Source: Enoplolaimus lenunculus (Eukaryota > Nematoda > Enoplea > Enoplida > Thoracostomopsidae). From it: a stretch of DNA of 64,000 bases. A program made the position numbers and the translations under genes. Below are positions 40,401 through 55,400 of this stretch, in pieces (within the stretch, counting starts at the first letter, position 1; every line of letters starts with the position of its first letter). The stretch spans positions 62,001-126,000 of the forward strand of contig JASANG010003337.1 in assembly GCA_030248215.1 (NCBI GenBank), read 5' to 3'. The notes below the pieces were generated by a model, which did not search any database, was not told the DNA's origin, and saw only the letters and a program-made list of their open reading frames with translations.

Positions 40401-43400
40401 TGTACCTTTATGACCTTCGGCAATATTCTCAATTGTGTATAGCACCTATTACCAGTTAGAAATACGTCTGGTACGTTTCGGGAATTTTTGTCGTCGAAAT
40501 TTTAGCAGATTTTCAACGTCTGATTTATCTCCGAAGCAAAATTCAGGATCCGAATGTGTTGCAGTTTGCTAGTTTATAAAGTGTATGGCGATTGGCCCGA
40601 CATACAGCTGTGAATATGGCTTGTTTTCCGGATACAGTGACAGTTCCTTCTCATACCATTTGGTTAAAAGTATTCATGAGATTGAACTGTGATACTCAAT
40701 TCGGCCCATGTTACTTTAAGGAGCGTCCAGGTTTTTGGTGCATCTATTAAAGAGTATGTTTAGATTCTAGAATACATTTTTGCTTAGGCTTCGGCTTAGG
40801 AACACATTTTTGCAACGTTTAGGCTTACGCAATAGGCTTAGGAATACACTTAGTTTACTGATACGCCCCTACAAGTAACATTGGCCCTCAATTCTAACAG
40901 TTAGCTATCAATTGTTTAAACAGTTGTTTTATAAGTTAATCAAAATTGGGCAAATTATGCAATGAGTATTAAGCTGGTGCTTTGATGTTTGGCTTAACCA
41001 AATTGTAATAATTTCTTATATCACAAACATATTTAAAAGTTTAACGTTTTACCTACAATTCATTTGAGATAATGATTTTTAATTACAATGCTCCGAAATA
41101 TATATATTTTCTGATTTTCACACAATTGCAAGATTGTCTGCCCCTGACAAGCAATAATGGACTGTCCACCTGCCATGCAGATAATATATGGCTACCGGGC
41201 TTGTAAGAATTTGGGCATCTCATCAAATTGAAACAACCATGGCTATGGCATTATTTTTCCAAAAAGCCAGTAACCTTCCACTATACATGAAAATGGCAGG
41301 GTTTATTTGGACTCCCGATACAGTCCATCCCAGCGGCCCATATGAAAGCAAAATTCAAATATCTGTGATGATATTAATTTAATCATGCAAGCCAAATAGA
41401 AGTTAAGTGTAGATTTATGACGCAATCATACTAATAGGTTTTTGACGCGTATATATGCCAGCTATTTATACTCGTTAACCTAATCTCAAGAGCCGTTTAG
41501 TCGGTGATTATTGCAATCAATCAACCACTGGATTGCATGGACGCAGGCAGGAATTTGCACGAGGGTGCAACTGTAATACCATGCATTCACGGCGAATGTA
41601 ACGAACAGGGGCGGAACAGTATTATAAGCATATTTCTAAGCTTAAGTCTAAGCGTAAGCCTAAGCGTAAGAATGAGCATATTTCTAAGCCTCAGCCTAAG
41701 CCTAAGCTTAAGCCAAGCAAAAAATAGTCTACAGCTTAACCTTACTCTACTATTGCAGTGCCACAGAAAAGCGTTCCGCCCCTGATCTTTGAGCACATCG
41801 TTCGTGTTTGATTTGCCCTACTTCTGCAGCAGTTTTGAGATCTGCAATTGCGGATGTTCGTCAGTTTGAAAACCTATCGCTAACTGATGATAGGTGCTAT
41901 ACGCATTTAAGAATATGGTCCGTAATTAGAGAATAGAATGTGAATATGCCAGTTTGCAACGGTATCATGACAATTCGTCGTCAGACAACTCGTCACTCGA
42001 TAACTTGTAATCCGATCTTGACTCGTCGACTATCATGTTTAAGCTTAGGCTTAAGATTACGCTTAAAATTATGCTTACATTTCTTTCATTCAGGACACTG
42101 TTGGGCAACAAGTTGTCGGCCGACGAATTGTCGTAGATTCGTTTCCAACGCGGACTCGTATAATTTAAAACGAAAGTTCCTAAGCCTAAGCCTAAGCCTA
42201 AGCATTTGGCGATAGGTTATTAGCTTTAACTCTTTTGTAGTCTGTCTTGAGATCATGCGCACTGATTTTATATAAAGTGTAAAACGAAATTCTTACTTAA
42301 ACTGAGAGATTTCTTAGCCAATTTATATTCAGATGCTTAACATTTTGTAGTTCACATGAAATCGAAATATAAGCTGCACTAATCCGTTCAAAGCAAGACT
42401 AAACAGCGGATCCAACAGTGGATTCAGACCTTTCTGGTGTCGGAGTCCACAATATAAAATATCGAGAAAAGCTACTGAACAACAACGGTAACTGCAATTT
42501 TAGTACAAAATCTTGAACACAAAATTTTAATTTTGATCTCTTTGGGGGGGCATAAATCTAAGATCCCCGTTTGCATCCGCCAGTCTATGAAACGATCCAT
42601 TTCTTCACGTTGGTTAAAGCCTACCGGCCCATCGTTGTATATAACCCGTCTATACATACAACCCACACTCCGATTTAACAATGTAGCCTGTAGTGCGTAT
42701 GCGTATTTAATTTATTCAACACCAATTTTTGGTATGTCTCAAAACCTTTGGTGTGTGAATGATAAACATAAAGGTGCCGCTCAATATGATGGTTCCTGAA
42801 TTACCCAATCATTGTGAATAACCTAAACCAAGAGTGGATGATACATACTTCAACAAGAGTATACAACTGGGTACATTCTGTGTAGAAAAGAATGTACCCG
42901 GCACACGTTGCGTTTTTTACCTTAACCCTCTTTATTTAGAGGTACAACCTATGCGAACCATGGCACTTTACGGATTCGGCAACAAACTGCTACGCTAATA
43001 ATTTGGGGTTATTGCATGTGACAGCGATCCCCCCTCTAAACAAGGAGGTAGGCTAAAATGCAACGCCCGGTGGTGCATTTTGTACTATGCGAGACTCCAA
43101 GAGTTGCACACTCTTGTATTATGCACTCGTGTCTAAAATAATGAAATATTCGACTCTTCTGTTATTCTTCACTACGACAATTTTACGAAATTTTCACATT
43201 TTTGCATAAATTAGGCTTAATCCTTTATCACATGTATATTTTCTATTTCCCCTGAGACCTACTTTTATGCTAGTATTCGAACTCCAGTGACTGGAGTTTG
43301 AGGCGTATACCATCACCACTCAGCTGTAAGAGCTTGACGCTCGAGTCCGAGGGGGCTCTCACGTCTTGTGGTGATTTAGTACTATGCATACGTGTTGCAA

Positions 43401-46400
43401 TTGCTAAACACGGTGCGATATATATTGTTTACCGTATATACACTGCGATGAGTTGCGTATAGGCAACTCATTGTGAGAAGGGGTTGTAGATAGTAAACTG
43501 AAAATTTTTCGTTTAACTTTTTCTCACATGAATATTTTTTATTTCCCCTGAGACCTACTTTTATGCTAGGATTCGAACTCCAGTGACTGGAGTAGGGGTG
43601 TGAGAAGGGATTAATTTACGCCTGGGTTGTTGTGAGAGAACAGTTGACAAAAATCAAATATTGTTATTCAGTTTTAGTTTCCACAACGCGTTGTCGAAGT
43701 TATAAATTGCAGAATTCTTAAAATAATTAAAAAAATTCTTGTTATGTATAATCATATTGATGTAATGCTGGGTTCACGTTGTGACTGGGGCAGCATGAAA
43801 CACGTTTTGTCCCTATGACTATAGCTGGTAACATTTTGTCTGACCGTTTATCCGTTATCAGATTCAAAATTTTGAATTGTCTGCTATTGAAATTTAAATT
43901 GTTTGTACTTAGGAATATATTTTGGGAAAAATTCAGCGAGAAACAAAAACGTAGAAGCTAATTCAACTTTCGAAATCATTCAATATTGCATTATCTGACT
44001 TATTACTGGTTTATTAGCGCGCACAAATTCCATTGTCCTGCATAATACCATATGATATTTAGTAGAATTTTGGAATATCATATGATATTCGCATAAATGT
44101 CTCGCAGTATCATATGGCAAATGGCTATTTGTATACAATGAACGCTTGAGATCAGTGATTTGTAAGTCAATGTCATGTGACATTCACATTTTGTCTACAT
44201 AACCGCTATTCGGATTTCAAAATTTTATGTTGACGTCGAATCAACTTGGACAAAACGTGTTCCAAGCTGCCCCAGTTATAACGTGAACCCCGCATAAGAT
44301 ATGACCAATGATACTTTAAGGGGCGTCCAAGTTTCTGATGGGTCCGTAAAAGAGTAGGTTTAGATTGTAGATTACACTATTTTTGCTTAGACTTAGGCTT
44401 AGGAACACATTTTTGCAATGTTTAGTCTTAGGCATAGGCTTTGGAATACGCTTAATCTACTGTTACGCCCCTTAAAGTAACAAAGCTCATTTATCATTTT
44501 GTGGAACAAAGTAAACAATTATTCTCAATTTTGACTTGTTTTCCTACCGGTTTTGAAAACAACAATTTTTTTAGCAATTTTTGAACACAAAAGAGTGAAT
44601 TTTAGGCAAAAAAATGCCAGAAAAAAGAAAATTTTAAATAACAAATTTTGTTAGTAATTTTTGAACACAAAAGAGTGAATTTTAGGCAAAAAAATGCCAC
44701 AAAAAAGAAAATATATTAATATTTCTGAACAAACCTTAAACTGACACAATCGCATTCCATTCAATAATTAATATTCAACACCTGCTGCCGTTTTGAAACG
44801 TTTTTATTCAAGTTTAGATCGCTTTGTCACATGATATAAAAACCAGTTGTTAGGCACGAATCGTGACAATGTCCTTTGTTCACTGGTTCATTCAGGAAGG
44901 CCCAAAACCCCGAACAAAAAAATTGTCTTAAGAATTAGTACTAAAATTGCGTTTAACTTCTCGTTCGCTTTGCTCGCTAACTTTTTCTCATATCCCCTGG
45001 CCAGAATTTCCGGATCGAATAGGGTCTTTCAAACACTTCACCCTAAGTTTTTCGTTTTAAGATCTTTTACCCTTTGAAAAAAGTTTAGTTTACTGGTTTA
45101 TACAGCAAATTGACAATTTCTCTTTGGATTTGGTTAACAATTGAACGAAACTGACGTAAAAATAAGTTTTTTGATTATAAACAGGTATGCGGGGCCATAT
45201 ACAATTCACATGGGCCGGCGGACGACACTGGACGCTTTTAGTCAAAAGTATAGCGCAATCCAAACCGTAACCTGGCAAAGTTTAAGCGAAACATTCCAAC
45301 GCCAGTTATGAGCACAAAGATATCCTGACTTAATTAAATTAAAACTAAAGTTTTACGCGAAGTATAATACATCTTGTGCAAGTATCAAACAACAACATTG
45401 CTTTGATGTGACTTCAAATGAGTTACGGGAATTAGAATCAACAAGTAAGCTCACTGAAATGAAAAATTACGTTTGGGAGAATGTCTAACACAACCTGGTA
45501 CATCGACTACAGGATTATATAACCCTATAATGAGATTGCTTTTATATATATATATAAATATATATATATGTATGTATTTTATATCCCTGCAAAATTCAAT
45601 TCCTGTTCCTGTTCCTGCATTTCAAAGATGCAGGAACCGGAACAGGAATTGAATTTTGCAGGGATATAAAATACATACATATATATATAAATATATATAT
45701 ATATGTATGTATTTTATATCCCTGCAAAATTCAATTCCTGTTCCTGTTCCTGCATTTCAAAGATGCAGGAACCGGAATTGTTACGGTTTTGAGGCAAATT
45801 ATGCTAACTCATTTAAACATTGGAAACTTTGTCTTTAAAAATAGTTATTTCGACATGAGTGTTTTTTGAAATTACTTCACTTTTGCTAATAGACTGTTTT
45901 TGTTGTGTTGTCGCAAAACTTAAAGATAAAATAGTGAAAATTCGTTTAAGTCATTTTTGGTATTTTTCTAAAATGCCCAACAGTATTTAGGTAATCAAAA
46001 TTATTTCAAATTCCAGTCCTGTTCCTGTTGCGGTTCCTGCAAAGAAATTCAATTACTGTTCCTGTTCCTGTTCTGGCAAAATTAAGTTCCTGTTGGAACC
46101 CTTATGTATGTATATATGAATGCATGTATGTATTATAAAAGTACAGATGTTATTCGACGTGTTGAAGGACGTGTCGGCAAATAAAAATTTATTAAGAAAA
46201 CTTTTGAAAAACACTAAATTCTATAAACAATCGACACAAAAAATTGTCTTACAATTTCAATACACTAACTTTAAATTTTCAGTACTGAAATGTTTCGAAT
46301 TTCAAACATTAATGATATATCTTGAAAATATCAAACATTTCCGTTTTAACTATTTCAAGCTTGATATTCTAATATTAATGAAAGTAATGTTTTACAAGTA

Positions 46401-49400
46401 ATAATTGTAATTTAAGAACATTAATTTTTTCAGTGTTTGTAAATTTGTGGGTTTCGTTTATATTCTCAAGAAACTATATAAAAATCAAATTTGATGCGTA
46501 ATTCGGGTTGAGATGCAGCTGCCGTCAACGTAAGTCGACATCTTGGACGTATCTTTGTTAAAATTGTGCTATGTGGTTGAGCTTAAACAGGTAAAATCTC
46601 AATCGGCGTCCTAGGCACATGTTTTTATATTTCAAACTTATTATTTGTCAAAAAAATTTCAATTTCAAACTGTTATTGACCAAACTTTAAGACTCATATT
46701 TTCCAAAAAATATCCCAATTTAAAGCCTGAAATTCAAGACGTATATGTCGGAATATTGTACTAAAACCCAAATATCTTAAATTTCGACCGTTGCTTTTTT
46801 AATTTAAGACAATTTCTTCTCTGTGTATAAACCGAGGAATTTCAATATTTTGAAATTTGAACCTTGCCATTTTAGTTGCGTTCAGACATCTTCGCCATGG
46901 CAACAGTCTGCGCCTTTAGAGCTTAGATTATGACTGATCGGACTATTAATGCCCTGTGTACGTATTTACCGACCCTGATTTAAATATATGTTTACAATAA
47001 ACAATAGCAACACTAATTACTTCCTACGTGCACCATAGCATGACACCGCAGTGAACGCTAGCTTGAGAGAAGGTATTAACAGCGAGTCAACATTATCCTG
47101 GCACTGAAAATAACACGCTTGTTTCTAGTTAATCTCAGGCAAAGCACAGATTAGGTGCACCTTTTCAGGAGCATAGCGATAATTCGCAAGGGTATAACCT
47201 ATGACAAATTTGACAGCGGACGAATTGAGCGAGAAAATTTATTTCAATAGGATTTTTGAGCCAGCTAAATGTTTCTGTCTTTACGTCGGCTTCAAAAATT
47301 TCAACAGGATATTTACCGCGTCAGGCACTCGCTATAAATACGCCCCGTTTATTTTAGACTAAACTCCACGCCTATATAATTTTCAGTTAACAGGTTTTAA
47401 AAGCCATGTGTTCGTGTCACAAGTCATTACCTTTTCTTTGGTCTACTGCTTCGGCCCACAAGGACCGCTAGGGTCATAAAAATAATGTTGTACCATGTTG
47501 CACCATTGGGTATTAGTCGCCATTACATCACGGGCGTAGCAAGGATTTCAGTTGTTCAGGAGGGCATACGTATAAACTCATGAAAAATATAATTTTTCGA
47601 TCATTAGAATCTGGGCCCATGTTACTTTAAAGGGCGTCCAGGTTTCTGGCGGATCCATAAAAATGTAGGTTTAGATTCTAGATTACATTTTTTTTGCTTA
47701 GGCTTAGGCTTTGGCTTAGGCTTAGGCTTACTATCACATTTGCTTTGGCTTAGGCGTAGGCTTACGATCACATTTTTGCAACTCGTAGGCTTAGGCTTAG
47801 GAATACGTTTAATCTACTGTTACACCCCTTGAAGTAACATTGGCCTGAATCTGTACGGTTGTTCTAAAACCGGCTAAATTCGCTTCTTTGTGTACAGAAG
47901 TTTCATCAAGGACTTAATTGCCGATCCCTGAAGTTATAGAAACAGTTTGGCTTAAGTATTAACCTCAAAACAGCGCCACAGGTGAATTTTTTGCACACAC
48001 AAACACCAGAGACTACAGATCGAACCAAAAATATTTATTGAGATCGCATTGGATGTCGTAGACTTGACGGCCTTTCAAGCTTTGATCCGCCAATGGTATT
48101 TGGTCCCAACGAACTCAACAGAGAGAAAATTTAAATCCAAGTATGAATCTTTAACTTATACATATTGTCTTCGAAACATTATTTACACTGGAGATGCGTA
48201 TACAAGGTCGGACAGTTAAAATTCTAGAGTCGAAGGCACTTTTTGCAGGCCGTAGAATAGCTTGAAGATATTAAATAAATATTTTCGCTCGCTAGGTCCC
48301 AACCGATGATGTAATCTCAAGATATCAAATCCTGAATACACTTCTATTACCTTACATCCTATTACATGCCCACTAGCGGATCCAGAAGGGGGCGTACGCC
48401 TCCCCATTAGAAATTTTTCTAAAATGATAAGGTAGCTACCTTACAATTTTTGCGTTCCATAACATTTGCCCCCCCCCACCCTTCCGTCATAAATTTCTGG
48501 ATCCACCACTGTACATACCCCTCAATTTGGAATTTGATTTCTGTTTCCACTGCGAAATAACAGTGTAATGATAGGGTGATAGGGTCTGTTTACAAATTAG
48601 CATTTTTCTTCTATAGTTCACGCCGCAATATATTATGTCAGTATTAATGGTACAGAGCCGACATACGAACCAAATAGAAATGATACGCTGAATAATTAAA
48701 AAACCGTTTTCATTCACCGGAACATCAAAACAAACCCGCCCTCATATGGAACGCTGTTGAACCGAACATATATCAGAATGGAACTTTACCTGTGGGTGAA
48801 CACGGATCCGGTAAAAATTTCACTCGCAGGTATACCCGCAGGGTAAAGATTCATATCACGCGGGTAAAAATTGACAGTTTTTCCAGCGCCTAACCTTCGA
48901 GAGTTAAGGTGCAACACATACGCTGTTAACTAAGCTATTCAGTGAGCATTAAAATAGTAAAAGTTCTGTGCTTTATTTAGGAGGTTTTGTCATTTTGTTG
49001 TTTCTTGTAAGCTTTCATGTGTAAAATTCGTTTGAGCTATAACGCAAAACTTCATTGAAGTGCAAATCTCCAGCGATCTTTAAGATACTGGTTTAACGTC
49101 AGGCGCGTGTAAAAGATGGGTGATCGGTAGATCGTTATATATGTATACAAGATAGTGTTCAGGTGTATAAAAAATAATTAACTCTTTAACTCATAGAGTA
49201 TACTATGAGCAACTAAATACAAGTAATATATGAGCAATACAGACACTGTGAACACTGTTTAATAATTCTAACATATATGTGCAGTGTAAAATCGCTACAA
49301 GACGTAAGAGCCCCCTCGGGCTCAAGCGTTAAGCTCCCAGAGCTCAGGGGTCATCGTAAACGCCACCCTCCCGTGAGACTGGGGATTGAATCTTACCCTG

Positions 49401-52400
49401 AAAGTGTATCTCATATGAAGTTGAAAATATTCATGCGAGAAAGGGTTAACCTTAACGTAAACTAGCTGCCACGGCGGAGGGTTAGGAAGCTGAATATGAT
49501 ATATTTCGATCAAAAGTGGCGATGAACAGTTTTTTCTACATCGTTGGTAAGGGACGTAAGCCGGATAGGACCAAAAGGGCCCTGGAACCCTCAAATAGTT
49601 GTGAAAATTCTTATTTTGGCTTTCAATAAATTTGAAAAAATCAATTTATTTAAAAACTGTAAAAACTTATCCACTCAGTGAGTCCATCACCAATCCAAAA
49701 AAACTTATATACGTCCATACCTTCGCAACAATTAACTGTAATTACCTAATTGGAATTATAATTTGAGTTTCAATTAATCTTCTAAAATGAAATCGTACTG
49801 CAAAAAATGTCTTTAAATATGTATATTAATTTTTGAGTTTCAGCTTACAAAGATAATATACCCACAAAGATAAGCCTTAATCATCCCTGTCTCATTTAAG
49901 AAAATTCAATTTTTGGTTTTAGCAGCTATTGCCCCTGATGTGGGCACGCAATCAAGGGTTGTCCAGGGGTGACTCAGCCCACCCCCGGAAACATTTCAGC
50001 CCCCTAGAAAGTTTTCAACCTTACTTGTAACTCATTGAATACCCTTGAATGCCCCTCCTGAAAATTTTTTTAGCTCCCCTTCCTAGCAAGGTGAGCTGGC
50101 TACGGGACTGCCCTGATGGTTTAAATTTTGAATGGATCCGAACGGTCATACCATCCTTGGGGGTAATAAACCTAAGGAATTTGGAACCTTAGCAAATACT
50201 TTATGTTGTACTGTATTTGAATTTATTATCACTACATGCCAGTACGTAGATAAAACTAACCTTTCAAATCTAAATTTCGACACATTAAAAGACTATAAAT
50301 TCACTCGTTTATATACTGTAATCCTTGTATACGGTTAGTAAAATAGCACCGGACGTATACCAAATATTGTGATCTAATGATATACCTACAAATTCCTAGA
50401 GACACAATGAAAGTAGACACTTTTAAACGCTTTAGAATAACCTGTTAGATCCTACGGTTGCGCTATACTTGACGTCCGGCGCTGTCCGTCGCCGACCATC
50501 ATCCGTACGGTAACGTCCGTCACCGTTCGTCATCCGCACGGTGTTGTCCGTCACCCGAGAGTTTTTTCAAACGATACCGCACGGTGAGAGACGGCGGGTC
50601 ATTGACGGCGCCGTTCGATTAGGCTACACAACCCTATAGAATACATACGTCTTCGTTCATTTGTTTGCACAGCCGCTTCTTATAATCCGCCCCGTTCATC
50701 GCTAATAAAAACATTATACCTCACATACAAATATTAGCAAAATGACACGAAATAAAAGCTTTTGCCGATCCATTATTATGGTGTTGAAACCTTAATCTAG
50801 CAACAACAACAACAACAACAACAACAACCTGGACGATTTCGTCTCGAATATTGTGGTTAACCGCAACCCCCATAGGATTTCAATCACCAGACTGTTACGC
50901 TAAGCCACTAGACTGGGTTTTAGTAGCCGAGTCGAAGCAACAGACGAACGCGCAGTAGTTTGTCCAATAGACAGAGATAATACAATAAATGGCAAACACG
51001 CAACATCAGCGGAGGGGGGCAGGATTGTATCACACGGGGACAGTTTGACCAAGGATGTATATATCCCGTCCCAGAACTACCAGAGACAAGAATAACACCA
51101 CTTTTATTACCCTGTAAACTGTCTATCTGTACTATAGAGGTACCAAACTGTTCCTACGCTTGCGAACTTAAATCCTGGCTACGACCGTGTTCACGGGTGC
51201 AATATCAAAACAAGGGGGCTCACATGAGCAGGGGGGTAATATTTAATTAACGAAACCAGTCAAGCGAAGTGATCGAGAAGCCAAACGCAATTTTAGCATT
51301 TAACCAATGTTTTCACAAAGTGTTTTAGATTTAAAAACCTTTGAAGGCACCGCCTTTATATCTTGATGTACCCAACTGCAGTGGTGCAGTACGATGATAA
51401 GTCAACCGTTGATATTTGGATTTAATGCGAGTCTCGCATTTTAATAAAGAACCATTTTGTAGTCGACGTACACATCCAGTGATGAACGGATGGCGATGCG
51501 GACGATTTTGTTGCGAATGCTGACAGTGGAGAATATTGAAATTGAAACAAAAAATAAGCAATATATCAATCTATGACACTTTGTTCAAACCAATAACGTT
51601 GCCACAAGTAAATTGGAAATTTTGAGTCAAACATGTGAAATTATAATATCTGTAGGCGGCTGTGCCATTATTAAACCATATTTCAAACTAAAAACGAAAC
51701 TTCAAATTAAAAACAAATTTCTCGCAATATCGTTAAATGTATGATCGGTAGAACGAAACAGAAATATGCTATAACAATCTTTGCTTTCATTCAAATGGAA
51801 ATTCAACAATCTTTGCTTTCATTCAAATGGAAATTCAGCAAGTAATTGTAATTATTTTCAACTTTATTGCTGCGATCCAAACATAAACATCTCCAAGGGC
51901 GGCTGATGCCCCCCCCCCCTCCAAATAGACTCGGTTTCAAAGTAAACAATCTTGAATTGCAATTGTATTGGCCCTTTAAGATTATTCGGTGCTCCCGAAA
52001 ATATTATTTTCAACGCACGCCTCTGAACCTCTAGCGAACGCAAACTGATATTATTAATTAAAAACGTTTCAATATATTATTTTGTTACAGTCCATGTCTA
52101 TTAAGTAAGCTTAGTCTATACGCAACATAATCGCAAAGCGAAATGATCTTAAGTATTTTTCAAAAACGATGCCAAAGTTATGCCAAAATTTAAACAAAAT
52201 TTCAAAAACTTTCCAAAGGTAAGCCAAAATTTAAAAATTTACAAAACTTTAAAGGAAGTATACACGAGCCTTAGCTGTCCGTTTATCTGAGATAACCTTC
52301 AATATGGTATATTTGAATTGCTACCCAAGTGACATTATTATCTTTGACTTAACTTTAAAATTTATAATCGCGACAGGATAAAGACAGATGCCATGGGTTA

Positions 52401-55400
52401 TCGCTGATAAACTATGCATCATAATAATCATAAATTCCTAGGTGGCTAAGTTGGAGTGGCATTCAGAAGTGTGTCCAGCGTCTATTGTCCATAAGTTATC
52501 CGAGATACCAAATCCTAAGATACTTATCACTTTGAAAACAGGTACCAAACTGTGGCGTTCGGCACTAAGCTCCAACCTCTGCGCTGAAGTGCGATTGCAT
52601 TTCTGAGTAGCAGAAACAATAGTTACTGCGGTCATTCTTCAAATGAAACTTTAATATCGCTGAGGTCTGCCCTTTTGGAGGTCACATTTATGACCCGTAG
52701 TCAGAGGGGCCCCAAGGGGGAGCTGAGCCCCCTGGCAGAATTTTGCCCCCTCTACGAATTTTTCATCCTTGCTTGCAAGTCATTGAAAACCCTTGTATGC
52801 TTCTCCTTAATAAATATTTAACCCCCCTAGCAAGTTGAACTGGTTACGGACCTGTCACATCGGAGATATCCACCATATCATTTGACCAGGTAAATACACA
52901 ACCCTTCTCGTGTCCAAGACCCTGCGATACGATAATTCTAATTTTTCGGCATCTCATAATTGTTAGACTGATTATGTGAATCAGGGTTGTGCCTTTAATC
53001 GCGTATCATTTTCACGCTATATTTTAGTGGTTCAACACAAACATGCTCATTTTACTCGTTTTCAATTGGTGAATATTGAGTATTGCTCGTTTACAACTTC
53101 AATCTATCATACTCGGTCCATTGGGTTCATTCATAAACTCACTAGTATTCATATAATTAAATCACCATTGAAATATGTGTTCAATTCACAAATGAGTATT
53201 ACCATTCGGCACTGCTCATGAAAGGAAATGATATTAATAACACGAGACCGTGTAAAACGTGACGGGAGTTTTATAATCATGTCTGGAGTTGAATAAAATC
53301 TAATTGCTTATTCAACAACGAGACAACGAAACTGAAATGATAAGCTATGATCTGCAGTTGCTGGTTAGCATTTTAGAAAGTTTGTTAAGCAATATTCAAA
53401 CGTGCAAGTTTTTGCTGCAAGAACTTGCAACCGCAAGTTGCACTTGCAAGGTTTGTCCAAAATCCCGTTCGAAAACTTGAAGTTGCACAGGTTGTACGCC
53501 CGTCTAAATAAGAGGGGGGCGGTCAAAAACGCAACGCGGGCCGGGTACATTCTTTTCTACGCAAAATATCGCCAGTTGACCGTTATGCGTCTAAACTTAA
53601 AGTTTATAGACGTTTTTTTTAATTATACAAACCTGTCAAAGTGACAGAAATATGTCCGCTCGCTTAACCAAGATAATCCAGCTTAAAAACTAACGCAGTC
53701 ACCGGTTTTTGTACGCGGGATTATTTTAAGTCCACATCCGTACAAAGCGTCCATTCCTGGTTTAGGCAAAGTAAAACTGGCTCATCCAAGCCATACCGCC
53801 ATTTTCAATAAATTCGTAAAAAGACTTAAACAGAGTTTGACAGAGGTTACGCAATGTGCCCTTATATCAATCATATTCTACATGAAACAGTTCCAGTACT
53901 CGTGAAACCCTCGGACGAGACTGAGGGTAGAAATGTTTAATATGCAAGTCACCCACACTTTAGCCTGAACCATTCATCATCCGACGGTCGAAGTGAGGTT
54001 TATGGTGGTCATTTTAATTTTCTTGCACACATTTTCATTGTACAACCAAATTTCCCTGGTCTCCATCAGTGAGGTCGTCATAGAGGTTTTAGAAGCCGCT
54101 CACACTTCCTGAAACTCTTCCTGTACCCATACGAGCCGTCGTTTTCATTAGGGTCTCTGACACAATGGCTGCGGTTTAAAATTGTCGTCTGCTGGTTTCC
54201 TTTAGATTCACAGTCACAAACGCCATTCATCTCATTTGTGGGTTTAAAATGTAAGACGGTCAGCTCGCTGAAGCCGGCGCTTTCATGCTTGGAAACTTCC
54301 GGTGAAAAAGCCGAAGAGAAGCTGAGGTTTCTATGGTTGGGTTAAAGTAAAACCGGTACTTGGTATCGGATACTATGACACTGCAATTTGTCAAAAAGCA
54401 AAAAATTCCATAGTTTGAAGATATGTGAAGGCTTCAATGGATGTGAGTCGTTCCTATCTCTTGAACGCAATATGAGGAAAATCAGGTACTGCATGAAAAT
54501 GTGATTCGACAAACAAACTATAAAACCGTAATTGGAATAATGCCATAACGGTTCTTAGCAACTTCCGGTAAAATACGCGATAGACCGCGGATAAAAGGCT
54601 TATGCTGTCGTGAAAATTATCATATGTAGAGTGTGCAACGAGTTTCATAACCTGCTGCGATATGACGCCAGCAAAAATTATGATTATTTCTACAACAGCT
54701 ATCTACCAAGCTTATAAAATTGTAATAACTTTCGAACGTATATGAATAAGCCATCACGTTCGTATCTAAGGAAAATTTGACCAATTTAAACAACAGGGGC
54801 GGAACAGTATTATAAGCTTATTCCTAAGCCTAAACCTAAGCGTACGAATGAGCATTTTCCTAAGCCTAAGCCTAAACCTAAGCGTACGAATGAGCATATT
54901 CCTAAGCCTAAGCCTAAACCTAAGCGTACGAATGAGCATATTCCTACGCCTAAGCCTAAACCTAAGCGTACGAATGAGCATATTCCAACGCCTAAGCCTA
55001 AACCTAAGCGTACGAATGAGCATATTCCTAAGCCTAAGCCTAAACCTAAGCGTACGAATGAGCATATTCCTACGCCTAAGCCTAAACCTAAGCGTCAGAA
55101 TGAACATATTCCTAAAGCTTACGCCTAAGCCTAAACCTAAGAAAAGCAAAAAATAGTATAAAGCTTAAGCTTACTCTATTGCAGTCCCACAGATAAACGT
55201 TCCGCCCCAGATCATTACATGAACCCAAAATGTTGACCAGATCGAATGAGTTTTTAAGTATATATGTGTTGCATTTGCAATTACTTTTTGGTTTCATATA
55301 GTAGACTATTTAACCTAAACTAGCAATACTTGAAAATTGAGCTAATCTCAATAAACCGATGTAGCTGAATCGTCAATATTTGTAGTGCGTCAAAGTTCCA

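Noticed and set aside
46120-46401. 93-codon plus-strand frame in intron 2
   Set aside because: Low-complexity Lys/Leu/Phe composition from A+T-rich DNA; no recognised motif.
49322-49594. 90-codon minus-strand frame across 49322-49594
   Set aside because: It overlaps the family E element end and shows no homology.
54766-55156. Open frames on both strands with regular repeats ([14 protein letters not shown] and [14 protein letters not shown] types)
   Set aside because: They are translations of the CCTAAG/GCGTACGAATGAG array inside a family A MITE, open on both strands at once because the unit has no stop in those frames.
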